64,000 nucleotides of DNA. Source: Zasmidium citrigriseum. Its lineage: Eukaryota; Ascomycota; Dothideomycetes; Mycosphaerellales; Mycosphaerellaceae. The stretch's first letter is position 1; the number at the start of each line of letters is the position of its first letter. Under the pieces are notes generated by a model. The model made no database searches. It saw nothing but the letters and a program-made list of their open reading frames with translations, and was not told the origin of the DNA. Positions 10,595 to 20,761 of the stretch are shown here, piece by piece. Made by a program: the position numbers and the translations under genes. The stretch covers positions 1,364,001 to 1,428,000 of the forward strand of contig NHNW01000002.1 of the NCBI GenBank assembly GCA_002786025.1. The letters run 5' to 3'.

Positions 10595-11534
10595 GTTTGT
10601 TATTGTTATTGGTATCGATCGATGCGATGGAAGGTGAATGAATCGATCAAGAAGCAGTCCCTACTTGCCTGGAGTCTCATATATTCCCATCATACGCCGA
10701 CTTTATACCATGTATCCATTGCTATCCTGACGACGGGACCGTAGCACCCAAAGCGGTATTGGGCTCCATCCATAGGCGTTCGCAGCTGGTACGGACGGGA
10801 GAACTAGACAGACTGATCACAAGAGGCCATTTCCCTGCAGAATTACCAGATCCGGCAGGTGTTTCCCCTCGTTTTATGTCCGGATTGGGAAGATACGGCA
10901 AATTGAAGGTCGTCGGCATTATCATCTGGCCGTCATGCTGATGCGTTGTGCAACAACTTGCTCGTAAGACTGATGGTCACGAGATAGCGGTTTCGTCCTC
11001 ATTGGCCGTGCGACACGCGGCGGTGAGGTGCCGGCACGTTGATGGGTTCGTAATTTCGTTCCAAGGCCTCGATGTCTCGTTTGGGGAATTTTGTGTTTGA
11101 TAAAGCGTCGCTGATAGCAGGACAAACTTACCACCATCAGCTATGGTTGATATCGCTGGACTTCTTATGACTGTCAATCATGATTGCAATGTTGGATGTT
11201 ACCAGCTTACCGGTTTGCGTGTTCTGGGGCGGATCAGGCCGGCTCCCTGATATGGACAAGCCAGCTTGCGTCGCGGGTGAAGTCCGCTGATGATGAACCT
11301 GGAACTGCTTACCTTGAATGATGGCTGGCTGGGGAGTTGACAACCCAAAAGAACCTGGCTTTGACCCCAGAATATCGAAGATAAACTCGGCGGCTTCGGA
11401 CCGTGGTACCGTAGCGCGACATTCTAGACCGTCGTCAGGTGAGTATAAGCCCAGCTGACCTCCCCCTCCCATCTCTTGCCCCCTCACTCTCCCCCAGTTC
11501 ACGCGACAGACTCTGTGGCTTTTGCGCAACCTTA
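10595..11534. other. Intergenic region, Rieske oxygenase promoter and laccase 3' flank
   Basis: 940 bp. A weak TATA-like AATATATG lies at 10677-10685, about 85 bp upstream of the oxygenase start on the minus strand. A 130-codon minus-strand frame at 11137..11529 has no ATG of its own and no convincing codon structure, so I do not call it. Confidence 0.4.
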
Positions 11535-13740
11535 TCAGACGCCCGAATCGTGCTGTTCAAGGTTCACGGCTTCGTCGTAAGCAAACCATTTAGCGCAGCT
11601 GTCCCTCAGTGCGGTCTCGTTGTATTGGGCCGCGATCTCGTCGATTCTTTCGACGAATTGCAGAGCGAATCCTTCCGAAGTGTGCCATCCTGCAAAATAA
11701 AAGGTCAGCCAATGTCTCAAACGCACAAAGATAGCTTCAGGAATGATACCTATGTGGCAATGTGCAAGCCTGGAATCCATAATCAGCATCATCATATCGA
11801 TAGCAGAACGAGTTCTCTTACCATGCTCCAGGATTGTCAGTCTCGAATGCGATTACGAGATACCCGGCTCCAGGAAGCATTGCTACGTCGCGTCTTGGCG
11901 GGTTGACCGTCTGCAATGGAACGCTCGACGAATATGTACCAGATCCTGATGCCAGAATCCAGAAGTCATGTCCATGAAGATGGATTGGATGAGGCGCTGT
12001 GTTGGCTTGTTGGATAATAAGATACCTAGAAGAAGCAGAATGTTAGCCTGAGCCACAACACCGAAGTACGATCACATACATCCACTCGTCTGCGTTCGGA
12101 AGCTCGATCACAGCTTGCTGAGCTTCGTAAGAGGTGTCCTCGTTGAGGATTTGAAGGACGGTCGGATCTTCCCATTCCGAAAAGAAAGTAATGTTGTTCT
12201 GTCTTCGGTTAGCACACGCCCTTCCTTATTGACCATATGAGACTTACAAGATACCACTTGAAGACGTTCGTGCCCGGGGCAAGTCCAATTGTGACATTGC
12301 GTAAAGCATCAAACCCTGATGCGCCTGCATCCTTCTCAACAACAGGTACAAGATCGGACAGCGGAGGGTCCTGACATGCGAGGAAGCTATTGTCCGATGT
12401 CCAAGGCGATGTCGTCGGAGTGCCGGTACTGTCACCATAATGTATGATGCCCTTGATATCATCCGCCATACCATTGACAGCACTGCAGAGTGTATCTGGC
12501 ACAGCTCGAAGCCAGAAGTCACTGGCAATCGATCCTTGATTCGCAGTAATAATCACATCGTATCTTTGACCAGGGCCAAGTCCAATGACATTGGTCTCGT
12601 AGGGAGTGACCGGGACGAAGTCAGCGGCGATGACTTGCAGAGTGTGGTTGTCGACAGAGAAGGCAAAGAATGTGTCGATGGATGGATTGACGAGTCGAAG
12701 GCGGTAGGATGTGCCCGATTCGACAGAAGTCTCCCAGCGAGAACCTCCATCCCCGAAAACGTTGGTGCCGTTGATCAGGCCGTTTGCCATCGGAGGCGGG
12801 CCCCTAGTCTCAGCGAAAGAGTACATGGAACTGGCAGTGTTGTGATCCCAATCTTGTAAGAATATATTGCCAAGGTCGACGTCGTAGTTCGCAGATGCTG
12901 GGCCGTGGATTACGATTCCTCCAAAGACGCCGTCCCATGCTTGAACGGCGAAATGTGAATGATACCTAGAAAGCAGCTCAGCGATCTGAATGTTGCTGGT
13001 CGCTGCGGAGGATTCCTTCACTCACCAGCTTGATCCATATTGTGTTGCCCTCCATCTGTAGGTGACAGTTTCCCCGGGCGCAGTGGGACATTGCGTGATG
13101 GAGGCCACGCCGTCTTCAGGGTTGGTCCAGTTCTGACGGATTCCGTGGAAGTGGATGCTGGTGCCTGGAATGAGGGATAGTGTCAGTGAATGCCGCAGAC
13201 CAGGACGAAACTTTTGTGTTTCCAAAGCGTACCGTTGTTCTCAAAGCTGTTCTTGAAGTGAACTACGACTTCGTCGCCCCAGTTGGCTAGTGCAAGTAAT
13301 GTGGTCAGCGATAGACTCCGAGGACCAAGATGGAGTATAGATATACCTTCAATGGTGGGACCCGGCATGGTTCCGTTCACCGTCAGAGCCAACTTGGGCA
13401 CTCCATCAGGCGATAGAGTAGTATTCACCAATTCGAAAAAGTACTCAACGGTTCTGCCAGTATCTGGAACCTCAAGATACCAGTCGGTATCAATGGAGAA
13501 ATCGCACCAGGAGGACCGATCGCCAGCAGTGTTGCCAGGACAGCCGCCTGTGCTGTTGGTACCATTGTTGTTATTGGCAGTCAGCTGACGCTTGTGCCAT
13601 GGCATATTGTGGACAGGAGCAGCGCGCTTATCCCAAGGAGAGGGGCCGGATCCATAAGGATAGCGAGGACGGACATGGGATGCTGCCTGAGCGATGTTGA
13701 ACAGGGCGAGGCCGCAAAGGGCTGCAGCGACGAGCAGCAT
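11535..13740 (-). CDS. Secreted laccase (multicopper oxidase, ascomycete type)
   Basis: Eight exons: 13740..13347, 13286..13233, 13164..13026, 12965..12248, 12198..12080, 12025..11822, 11769..11750, 11689..11535; introns 50-68 bp; 600 residues. A signal peptide (MLLVAAALCGLALFNIAQA) precedes a propeptide ending near a KR site. All four copper signatures are present: HFHGIRQNW (about 153), WYHSHF (196), HPIHLHGHDFW (487) and HCHIGWHTSEGF (546). The position ten residues after the type-1 copper cysteine C547 is Phe557. The protein ends in DSGV, the C-terminal plug typical of ascomycete laccases. It oxidises phenols outside the cell using O2. Exon 7 is only 20 nt and carries the HCH triad. Roles in pigment formation, lignin-derived phenols or detoxification are possible. 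Confidence 0.95.
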
Positions 13741-15447
13741 GTTGAAGGCGAAGCTGAATAAGTTCGTTGGTGATAATGAGTGTGTGTAAAACTCTTCGAA
13801 GTAAAGACTGACTCTCGTGCTTCTGGGCGTGCTTGTTATTTGTATCCGCTCGAGGACCTCGACACCACTCCCTGATCGAAGGCCATAATGCATGCTGGGC
13901 GGAGTTCCCCATTGACAACTCGAGGCTCGTATTCCGTTGTGGCAATTACCAAAGGCGATGATGCAGTGGGTATGGCTCGTCTCCTGATGCAGCTCTTCTC
14001 GCCTAGGAAAGATCCTTCTGCGCTATTTCGAGGCCTTCAAGGATGATAGAGAGGAGTGCCATTGTGAGAAAACACGGGTTTGCTCTCCATTCGTTGATCC
14101 TGATGCACCTGTTGTCGTCCCATTCTCGTGCCTGGGGCATCGGCCTGTTCTAATTCCCTCTTGGAGCATGGAAAGGGGTCATCCGTCTGACATCGTGCCT
14201 TAGATGAGTCGTCCCTTGCAGAAACTGTAAGGCATCTGATTTCGATACCTACTTCAGGTCTTGGCCGAGTGGGAGTGAATTGTGCGTCGTATGCTTCCGA
14301 GCTGCAAGTGCGTTAGCACGCATATCGTGGAGATATATTGCGGCACCGCGGACCACCTGAGCCGGCTGGGAGTGTCTACATAGGATCCGACGGATTAGGA
14401 GTCGATAGGCGAAGGCTCCATTAGCAACCATTCTGACGGCGGCTATGCTGTGAAGACATGTCCAAACGTCCCGACGGCATCCCAGTCGAGCCGATAATTC
14501 AATATTCTAGCCCAGCGGATACTGATCGCCCCGTGTGGGCAGCCTGATGCCGCACTCGCTTGTCATAGAGTGGCCCCATCCTACGTGCCAAGGATGCGTT
14601 TTCGTTGTCAGAGAATCACCTTCATGATGGTAGCGAGGGAGCGCCATTATCAAATTGACTGGCCGCGTTGGCAAATCCATTACGTCCGGAACTTCTTGGA
14701 GGGTGGTTTCGTGATGCTAGAGGCTGAATTCTCCCGATGAAGAGCAGGAGAAGAGGTGAGGTCGAAACTGTGGTCTGAGCTCCTGGCGGCAGGACCTTGT
14801 GCTTCCACACAGCACCTGTCACAGGCTCACGTAGCGACAAACTGGCGCAGCATCCTTGAACAAGCTCTTGAAACGTGTATGCGACCTCCCTTTGCCTTTG
14901 CAGAATCTGGTCGCATCACTGTGGTTCCTGGCTGTTGGGTGCGATGGAATCTTGATCGTGTCCAGCATGATCTCTTTCGCTTGGAAGTCCGATCACAACT
15001 CGCTTGCGAGCTGAATTGTCCTGGGCATATTGTTGGTACAGGCTTGGCGATGCTGTGCAACAATGCTGTTCTCGGCGGTCCGCAGAGTGCGTCGAACGGG
15101 TCCCGCGGGTCTAGGGCAAGCGGCAAGGCCACCACTTTCGATCCGAAGGAATGATGATGCAGATTTCGCATGGCTGCCATGTGGCTGCAGGCGTGGTTTC
15201 AGGCACACGCAGGAACCATGATGGAGACACCCCTGCAGAAATTCTTCTTTTGGTAGAGCTTCTGGATTGGGTCTTGGCCCAGTCGCCCCGTAGGACGACA
15301 GAATGTGGCCGTTGTGAACCGCAGAACAGTTCGCGGAGAAATTAGACGAAGGTTCTCCGTCACGCATTTGGCTGCAGGACGAGGAGTGCTCGTATCGCTC
15401 GTGTGTCCAACTCAAAGGCGAACTCATAGACAGGGAATGGGAATTGC
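13741..15447. other. Long divergent intergenic region, laccase / small secreted protein
   Basis: About 1.7 kb. Frames at 14756..15154 (plus) and 14993..15493 (minus) overlap antisense and neither looks coding. A long upstream region is common for regulated extracellular enzymes, but I cannot point to specific operator sites. Confidence 0.4.
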
Positions 15448-15455
15448 TATATAAT
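15448..15455 (+). promoter_or_regulatory. TATA box for the small secreted protein gene
   Basis: TATATAAT lies 69-76 bp upstream of the ATG at 15524, followed by a CT-rich leader (CTTACTTCTTCACTCTTTC). This is the clearest core promoter element in the window. Confidence 0.55.
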
Positions 15456-15523
15456 GTCGTCAGTCCTCGACAGAATCGTTGGAGAATCCCCACTTACTTC
15501 TTCACTCTTTCAAAACATCTTTT

Positions 15524-16150
15524 ATGATGCATCTCACTGACACCGTTACGGCCTTGATCTTGGCCTTGCTTGCCATTAACGCCCGTTGTGCGAGCATCTC
15601 CGGTCGACAGTCCAACGAAGAGGCAGACCTGGGCTCTTTCTACGCCTACGGCGAGGGCATCGACGGTATGCCCATATTCTGGTCCGATGAGACTGCTTTC
15701 ATTGGACTCGAGCCACCGCCCGAAGCAGCAGTTGCTACAAATGTTACATGTAAGTCAGAGCAGAGCCGCTTGTGTGGCAAGAACTTACTAGATGCAGTCC
15801 ACGATGACTCGGCCAATACGACGCTGACAGTGACGGCGAACGAGACCGACACACTTTCTGCGACAACATTCTTCATCGACAACAGTGCTGGAGCATTCGA
15901 ACCGGCTGGATTTACAACCACCGCAAGCACTGATAATAATCTTATCACATCGGGCTTCATCGTTTTTGGTAATCAGCTGGTCTTGGTCGATGAAGGAGGG
16001 AGTATGGAACAGCTGTGGTGGGCTGTGCCGACGAGCACCGATGGCCTTTGGAGCCTTCGCTGGAATGTTGATACTGTGACTGGTGAAGGCGCGGTTCCTG
16101 TGGTCGTAAAGAATGTTGCTCCCGTAAGTATTGGAGCAGGAACTTCCTAG
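15524..16150 (+). CDS. Small secreted protein, cysteine-poor, family unknown
   Basis: Exons 15524..15749 and 15798..16150 give 192 residues. The start MMHLTDTVTALILALLAINARC is a clear signal peptide; an ATG at 15527 would serve equally. The 48-bp intron has GTAAGT...ATGCAG ends and its length is a multiple of three with no stop inside, so retention would add 16 residues including two cysteines. The spliced mature protein has no cysteine, has several NxT/S sites (NVT, NTT, NET) and is rich in Thr and Val, suggesting a beta-rich cell-wall or extracellular protein rather than a disulfide-bonded effector. It is divergent from the laccase and has its own TATA box. Confidence 0.75.
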   Translation: MMHLTDTVTALILALLAINARCASISGRQSNEEADLGSFYAYGEGIDGMPIFWSDETAFIGLEPPPEAAVATNVTCKSEQSRLCGKNLLDAVHDDSANTTLTVTANETDTLSATTFFIDNSAGAFEPAGFTTTASTDNNLITSGFIVFGNQLVLVDEGGSMEQLWWAVPTSTDGLWSLRWNVDTVTGEGAVPVVVKNVAPVSIGAGTS

Positions 16151-16704
16151 ACGGCCAGCTCGATGGGAGAACGGCAGATTGAAGTAGACCGGCAGGCTGA
16201 GCAGCTTTGAGCAAGTTGGAGAGTTTTGTGTTACTTGGATAGCAGGCAGTCAATCACTATCTTTCACTTACACGGGCTATCTTACCGGGGCGGCTCAGCC
16301 GTCAGGTAGCAGATCCGACTTCATGTTCCTCCCGTACTCTCATAGAGAACCATCTCAAGTTAGAGAATGGTCTACCAATACCGTACCTCCGTGTCCGATG
16401 CGTAACATCCTGGGCTCTCGAAGAGCCATGGAAGATCATCGCCGGAGCGGTCAGGCTGGCGTCTCATCATTCATGAGGTTATTGATGGGAGAGGACGCAT
16501 GCCTTCGAAGCCCACTCTAGGTCGTTTCTTGTCATTGACGATGATTGCGAGAGATGGATGTTGAAGGAAGGAAGATGTAGCGGCGAAGGAGGAGGTTGGG
16601 AATTTAGCCGGCATTAACCGAAAACGCGCTAGTCAAAACACACCTTCACGCGAATCCTGCCTCTTGCTTTCTCCTTTCTCATCAATCAACACACCCACCT
16701 ACAG
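16151..16704. other. Intergenic region
   Basis: About 550 bp downstream of the small secreted protein gene. Nothing recognisable; a 65-codon plus-strand frame at 16323..16520 has no supporting features. Confidence 0.35.
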
Positions 16705-17005
16705 TGTGCAATGCTACGACTCGAGGAGCGTCATCCTCAGAGCTTACTGAAAGCACCAATCTGTGCAAAACGGTTCTCAAGGGTGAGGCAATTCTTTCAA
16801 TTTCGCTAACTTGGAACTCGCCGAACATTTCTCCACAGGAAAGGCCCATCTGAGACGACTTGCTTCCGATCATGAAAAGCATTCTGAAATGCTCCACTCC
16901 ATCACTCTCACAAAGGGTATCACACTCGCACAAACATTACACGCCGTCGCTTTCCAACGCTGCCAAAAGACGAAATCCAAACCCGTATTCACAACAGAGC
17001 TGTGA
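16705..17005 (+). CDS. Possible exons of a small unrecognised protein
   Basis: Two segments, 16705..16782 and 16839..17005, join through a good 56-bp intron (GTGAGG...GCTAAC...CCACAG) into a frame reading SSELTESTNLCKTVLKGKAH and on to KPVFTTEL and a TGA. The first segment follows a plausible acceptor (CACCTACAG) and has no in-frame ATG, so an upstream first exon is needed and I could not find it. The translated product is helical and basic, about 80 residues, with no known motif. Treat as a candidate. Confidence 0.35.
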
Positions 17006-17029
17006 TGCTGTCAGTCGAATCCTCTGGGG

Positions 17030-17289
17030 TTGATCTCATGGATGAGGAGCTTACCCTTAGGGATCTCGCAGTTTCACTTCCTCAATCTGGTGGCCAAGCG
17101 GCCCCATGTCGCCGACAGACGGCTTGAAGTCGACCTTTGCGAAGAGGCCGAAGAGGGCGTCCTCAACGGAGTCGTCGTTCCGCTCGAGGCCGTCGAGGCG
17201 GATTCAACACCTGCCATGTTGCCCTTCTTTGGTGGGTAATAGAAGAGGGAAATTGGGCCAGGAGCGGCAGTGGCGATGAGAGGAAGCAT
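17030..17289 (-). pseudogene. Possible small gene with a frame break
   Basis: From ATG 17289 one frame reads MLPLIATAAPGPISLFYYPP and continues as a Ser/Thr-rich stretch to a TGA at 17074. About 70 bp into the gene another frame becomes much more protein-like: DGLERNDDSVEDALFGLF, then AKVDFKPSVGDMGPLGHQIE and EVKLRDP before a TAA just ahead of a GTAAGC donor. The two halves are in different frames and no intron of normal length joins them. Either the gene carries an indel, there is a sequencing error, or only one frame is real. Family unknown. Confidence 0.3.
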
Positions 17290-18659
17290 TTTGGTTTTGG
17301 TTTGTTGCCGGAAAGTGTCTGACTTGATCCAGCAAACGCCTTGTGCGAGGTTGACGTTGATATATGAGCAGCAGTCGGATTGCGAAGACGGACCAGAAGG
17401 AGTATCAGACGCGAGCTGAGGCTGAGGTGAGGCTCTTGGCGGTTATGTTTTCCGTTGGGAATTGGAATGAGGATGAGTGAGTCTGATGGTGCGCTGATAA
17501 ATGCCCGAGTAGTGCGTGTTGGTTTGCAGGAGTTTCTAATCTTCGTGTTGCTGCTCTGGACAATCGCGAAGCAATCAGCTTATTATATGTCCGTCAGGGC
17601 TGAGCCCGCCATCTACGAGCGTTTACATGTTCCACAGGCATCCGAATTACCAAGGCGACAAGAAAACGAGAAAAAGGCTTGAAATCGCTATCGATTTCGT
17701 GATCTCTGCTCAGGAGAGATGGCCATGCGAGCACTCAGGCTGCTGCTTTTGCTCTTGGCATTTGCTTTTGAGCTGCGAGGGCGAGGATTGGAGGGCATGG
17801 AGCTGCCTTCAGCTGGCATGGCGGTGCGGCCGTAAGTGGCTGGCTTTTGCTGCAGCCAGGCGGCACGGTCCTAAGGCATCCTCTTTCGCGCTTGCAAGAC
17901 TCGCTGAAGAAGCCGATTTGAGCGGTAGTCTGCGAAGAGGATCACTATTCGTTGTTTCGACGTCAGAATTCTGGACTAGACACATGCTAGCCATGTGTTT
18001 CGCAGTCCGATGCACGTGGGTATTTTTGGGAGGATGCTGACCTTAGTAAGGTGGACTGCGAGGTTCCTCTGATGGGTTCTGTATCTCGCCGTCGGTTCAA
18101 CATTGCTGACAATGATAGGTGATCATTCAACGTTCGCGTGGGCGACGGCAAATGTCCACAGTACCCTATGTTTGAAGGGTTTCGTAGGATCTGCGACTCT
18201 CTTCTTCACACTGACACGAACAGCAAGGAGCCGCAGGAGTCCTTTGGATGAAAGGAGTGTCAACTTCTCGCAACTTCTTCCTCTTCTTCTACTCAACTGC
18301 AGCATACGTTCAAATATAAGGTCGCTGGGCACTTCTGTCGCGGGCCCGAATCTCCGGATTACTCACTGGCTTCAAAACGTTGGGATTGAGTGTGAAAAAG
18401 GACGATGTCGGACGACGATGCCTTATACGGGCTACACAAAGGAAGCGGCAAGACGCTGACCTGCTCACTGCTCACGTTTGTACAATGGTACACAAGTCGT
18501 TGAGGATGTGAATCGCGGCAGATTCCCCTGAAGAGAACACTCGTGGAAGCCGATGGGCATTGATGCTTCGCCGGTATGGACAACTCCAGTTTTCAAGGAC
18601 CGGACACGATGGCCTTGACGGCATCATTCCTTTGGCGTTGAACAAGACTGTCCTAGTCT
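17290..18659. other. Gene-poor intergenic region
   Basis: About 1.4 kb. Several overlapping frames (for example 17627..18040 plus) lack start context, splice partners and protein-like composition. I see no gene. Confidence 0.4.
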
Positions 18660-19827
18660 CTACATGATCATTCGAAACTTAAGGGCGTCTTTCTCGACAA
18701 TCTCCTTCTCCCTTGCCATCAGCTCCGGCATATCCCAACATTCAGCGACGAACCGACCGGCGAGCCAATCTCTCTTCTTGCTGCCCAAGAACGCAAAAGT
18801 GTCGCCAACCAGTTCTGGCGTGTCGTTGAGGTATTCTAGAACGGCAATCGAACGTCAGCCCAAAAAAGAGCACAGACGTAGGCCTGGGCCCGACTCACGG
18901 TGCATATGAGATGGAATACCTTTCGCGAGCTCGGTCAACATCGACGCCGGATGCATCGAGTAGGCCACCAGCCCCTAGAAGAGAACGTGTCAATAACCCG
19001 ATCCAACATCTCGAGGTAGATCGCTCACCTGGCCTCCATAGTCCGCCATCATGAATTCGATAAAGCGGACAATGGCGAACTTCGTCGTTTGATAGGAGCT
19101 GGCGCCCGGCGTGCAAATATGAGCACCTAAGCTGCTGATCGCAACAAAGGTCTTATCACCACCACGGAGCAGCAAGGGGAGGAAGGCCTGGTGAGCAGAA
19201 GGGAATGAATCAGCATGTGTCTCGACAAGATACGATGGGTCTCAATCGGCTTCATACCTTGGCCATCCAGTAAGTTCCCCGGATATTGACTTCCCAGGCC
19301 CGCCAATAATCAGTCTCGTCACCCTCGAGCAAAGGATCAAAAGACGGCAGGAAGGCAGCATTGCTAATCACAATGTCGAGTCTTCCCCATTCACGCTCGA
19401 GCTTCTCTGCCGCCGCAGTAAGGCTTGCTCGGTCGTCGAGATCGATGAGCGGTGTCGTCACCGTCGGCTCTGGATGACCTCCTTCGACTGCGGCCGCTTT
19501 GACGAGATCGACCAGCTCAGAGACCTCCCGTCGGACGCCTAGACCGATATGAGACGCCCCAGCACGTGCATATGACTGCACTACAGCCCTTCCTACGCCG
19601 CCATTGGCACCTGTGATGAGCATGGCCTTTCCTTTGCAGTCCCATCCTGGCGAGCCTCTGGTGTCGATTGCTGGATATGTGTCATGGTGCGTGGTCTTTG
19701 TGTAATTTGTTACTGATCATGTCGGTTAGCAAGAACTACGCAGAAGCGAATGTACTCGAGACATCTCACTGGCTTGTGATGCCTTGTACGCAGGCGATTG
19801 TCCGAACTCTTTGGCGAGGTCACTCAT
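18660..19827 (-). CDS. Short-chain dehydrogenase/reductase
   Basis: Five exons: 19827..19770, 19712..19258, 19187..19029, 18974..18899, 18835..18660; 307 residues. The first exon (MSDLAKEFGQSPAYKASQA) was found because the main frame has no ATG; the GTGAGA donor and GCTAAC...GATCAG acceptor give THHDTYPAIDTR, the usual lead-in of this fungal SDR group. Seen: the nucleotide-binding TGANGGVGRA at about 53-62, NAA in IVISNAAFLP, catalytic Ser near 189, Tyr203 and Lys207 in SSYQTTKFA. No signal peptide. It would oxidise or reduce an alcohol or ketone with NAD(P)(H); substrate is unknown and no biosynthetic cluster surrounds it. Confidence 0.88.
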
Positions 19828-20297
19828 CTCGTCTCGTGGGTCTGACAAAAGAAGACAGTTTCCGTGGTTGGAAACGAAATGGGCACTTGCTTTAAAGAGC
19901 TTGGAGACTTAGCGGAGGATCAGCGGAGGGTGCAAGCGGAGGGTCGGACTTGCTGCTATCTCCATGACCTCCGCATGAATGCCACAAAATGTTCAAAAAT
20001 GCTAATTATTGATTCAGGAAGGAACGAATTCTTGGAAACAGGGGTTTCTGAGCACCCGATGGCTTGTCAGAACAATTCAGCAAGAGCCCGATTACGACTC
20101 ATCGAAGCTATACTGAGATGCCATAGCGTTGGGAGGATCTATGGCCATTGACGTACTTGACCGTTCAGGTCTTCCAAAGAAATGGATTGACCGAGCAGAG
20201 ATCGACGCCGCCAACATATCCAACTAGAAAGGGTGGCTCCTTCCTCCTTTCCAGACGCCACCCTCCTGCCATCCACCCCAAGATCGTCAACGATCTC
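19828..20297. other. Intergenic region
   Basis: 470 bp: the SDR promoter side and the 3' flank of the next secreted protein gene. Nothing else recognised. Confidence 0.4.
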
Positions 20298-20761
20298 TCA
20301 CTTCGTCACAACAAGCTTATAATCAAAGCTCACCCCCTTATCCATCGACACCGCCGAAAACGCAACTCCTTTCGCCGCACGATCAAGCGTAAAAGCAACC
20401 TCATTGGGATTGTACATCGAGGACCAACCCCATCCCGGCGCCGAATCCGCATAGACCTTCGAAGCACTGTCGTGGACGGTCATGTCGAAGATGGTGCCGT
20501 TGGTGACAGTGAGGATGTATTTGTACTGGCCTGCGGAGAGGTCACCGGCGCGGAGGTCGATGGTCTTCGACTGGTCGTTGGTGGTCGTGAGAGAGATGCC
20601 TCCTGGAGAAGTTTGTTAGTTCCGCTGGATGCAGATGGCGGGATTGGTGACTTACCTTGGGACACCACTGTCTCTTTCTTGAAGAGTCTGAGGGCATCGC
20701 CTCCTGTTGTCACGGATAAGAGCGCCAAAAGCGAGATGTTCTGAACGATTTCAAACTTCAT
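20298..20761 (-). CDS. Small secreted protein, cysteine-free mature form
   Basis: Exons 20761..20656 and 20602..20298, with a 53-bp intron (GTAAGT...AACTAAC...CTCCAG), give 136 residues. MKFEIVQNISLLALLSVTTG is a signal peptide. The mature chain has no cysteine and a beta-strand pattern (ISLTTTNDQSKTIDLRAGDL, QYKYILTVTNGTIFDMTVHD) that ends SFDYKLVVTK, as in a compact beta-sandwich. I do not recognise the family. It could be a cell-surface protein or an effector without disulfides; its neighbours give no hint. Confidence 0.75.

Noticed and set aside
14756..15493. Overlapping frames on both strands between the laccase and the small secreted protein
   Set aside because: They contradict each other, lack good starts and show no protein-like pattern.
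9290..16150. Secondary metabolite cluster built on the Rieske oxygenase, laccase and nearby dehydrogenase
   Set aside because: No polyketide synthase, peptide synthetase, terpene cyclase, transporter or pathway regulator is present, and gene spacing is wide.
17627..18040. 137-codon plus-strand frame
   Set aside because: Cys- and Trp-rich composition without a domain, splice context or signal peptide; judged a chance frame.
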